From contig CM049306.1 in assembly GCA_026874595.1 (NCBI GenBank), forward strand, positions 74,087,642 to 74,151,641: a stretch of DNA of 64,000 bases. Direction: 5' to 3'. The translations under genes were made by a program, and so were the position numbers. Shown here piece after piece: positions 63,394 to 64,000 of the stretch (position 1 is the stretch's first letter; each line of letters opens with the position of its first letter). The DNA comes from Sipunculus nudus (Eukaryota; Annelida; Sipuncula; Golfingiida; Sipunculidae). A model generated the notes under the pieces. That model was not told the DNA's origin and made no database searches. It was given only the letters and a program-made list of their open reading frames with translations.

Positions 63394-64000
63394 TTGTTTT
63401 AATACATTTTTTAATAAATGAAACATTGATACAAGAAAAAAGCTTATCTATGACAAATTTGGCATGAGCATGGTCGATCATTTTATTTTGGTGAAAGTAA
63501 TTGTTTTAAGTAAATCTTTATAAAATTAATGCTTATTGAAGACATTTGAAATGAGTAGTTAATTTTTGTTTGGTTTATTTATTTGAAAATGCCTATATTT
63601 ATTGTTTGAAGGGTATCATAAGCATGTGATGCTCAAATGAGAGAGTAAATAGTGACATATAATTTTTTATCTTGTTTATTATAGGGAACTAAAAATATAA
63701 CTATTTGTATAATTATATACGTAAATGACTTTTTTGCAATAGACCTTTTCGATCCCCTTTTTCTTGTTTTTCAGTTCCAATGATTAACACCCGTCCATTC
63801 AATTGATCATAAAACGGTATTACCAGTGACTGAATATGATTTTCCTTTGCAAAACTCAAAGAAATAAAATCCTTATAATTGTGAAATTAATATGATGCAC
63901 AGGGAACATGAACAATTATGAAAATCTTATCAAATCAGAGAGCACAGTTCTCCGCCAAGGCAGCTCATTACCCCCATATTGGCAGAAATGTAGCATTTTT
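63394..64000. other. AT-rich spacer
   Basis: No gene or repeat recognised. It may include the right end of the Harbinger relic, which I could not delimit. Confidence 0.45.

Overview
The window looks like intergenic, transposon-rich DNA from an animal nuclear genome, most likely a bivalve or related mollusc. This is inferred from the elements: a Helentron/pearl-type element with ~180-bp tandem core repeats and GC-rich terminal hairpins, tRNA-derived SINEs, PIF/Harbinger and hAT relics, a LINE, a Ty3/gypsy retrotransposon, long (TA)n and poly-G runs, and AT-rich background with no intact multi-exon host gene. The only host-like candidates are a small secreted Gly/Arg-rich peptide on the minus strand near 24.4 kb and a duplicated signal-peptide mini-gene at 27.1 and 29.8 kb.

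Layout. 0-6 kb: A/T minisatellite blocks (TTTTGCTTCCTAAA-type monomer) capped by CTCGAGAT palindrome modules, in direct and inverted copies. 6-7.3 kb and 40.7-42.9 kb: two inverted copies of a CAGAGGCGGATC-ended element. 8-12 kb: ~170-bp repeats rich in TCAAGGTCA, inverted around a 1 kb spacer. 12-20 kb: diverged duplications and a repeat family carrying four CTCF-like AGGGGGCGCTG motifs. 20.7-21.9 kb: dead LINE. 26-30.7 kb: inverted duplication, one arm carrying a SINE that the other lacks. 34-38.5 kb: three-level nest, a hAT-like relic apparently split by a Harbinger transposase relic that is itself split by a 227-bp MITE with a telomere-like core. 39-40 kb: two hAT-type MITEs that used the same 8-bp target. 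43.7-44.7 kb: Helentron-like element. 45.2-46.3 kb: relic of an uncharacterised multicopy gene family. 47.7-48.3 kb: palindromic TTA-flanked MITE. 48.26-58.6 kb: a complete young LTR retrotransposon. 60.3-63.4 kb: two-gene PIF/Harbinger relic (Myb/SANT-like protein plus transposase) with a SINE in an intron.

The outstanding item is the 10,342-bp LTR retrotransposon (224-bp LTRs differing at one base, 4-bp target duplication CGTA). Besides gag and pol it has a third gene in the position where retroviruses keep env. That gene encodes a TatD/TATDN2-like metal-dependent nuclease with two N-terminal C2H2-like fingers; all expected metal ligands are present. A splice donor in the LTR and a strong acceptor just before this gene suggest env-style spliced expression. 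Gag and pol are linked by a textbook -1 frameshift site (T TTA AAC directly before the gag stop, then a stem-loop). Four copies of a hairpin with a near-invariant 16-nt loop, two in pol and two in the 3' untranslated region, keep pairing through compensatory changes and look like a selected RNA structure. This copy is broken by three in-frame stops and one 1-base indel.
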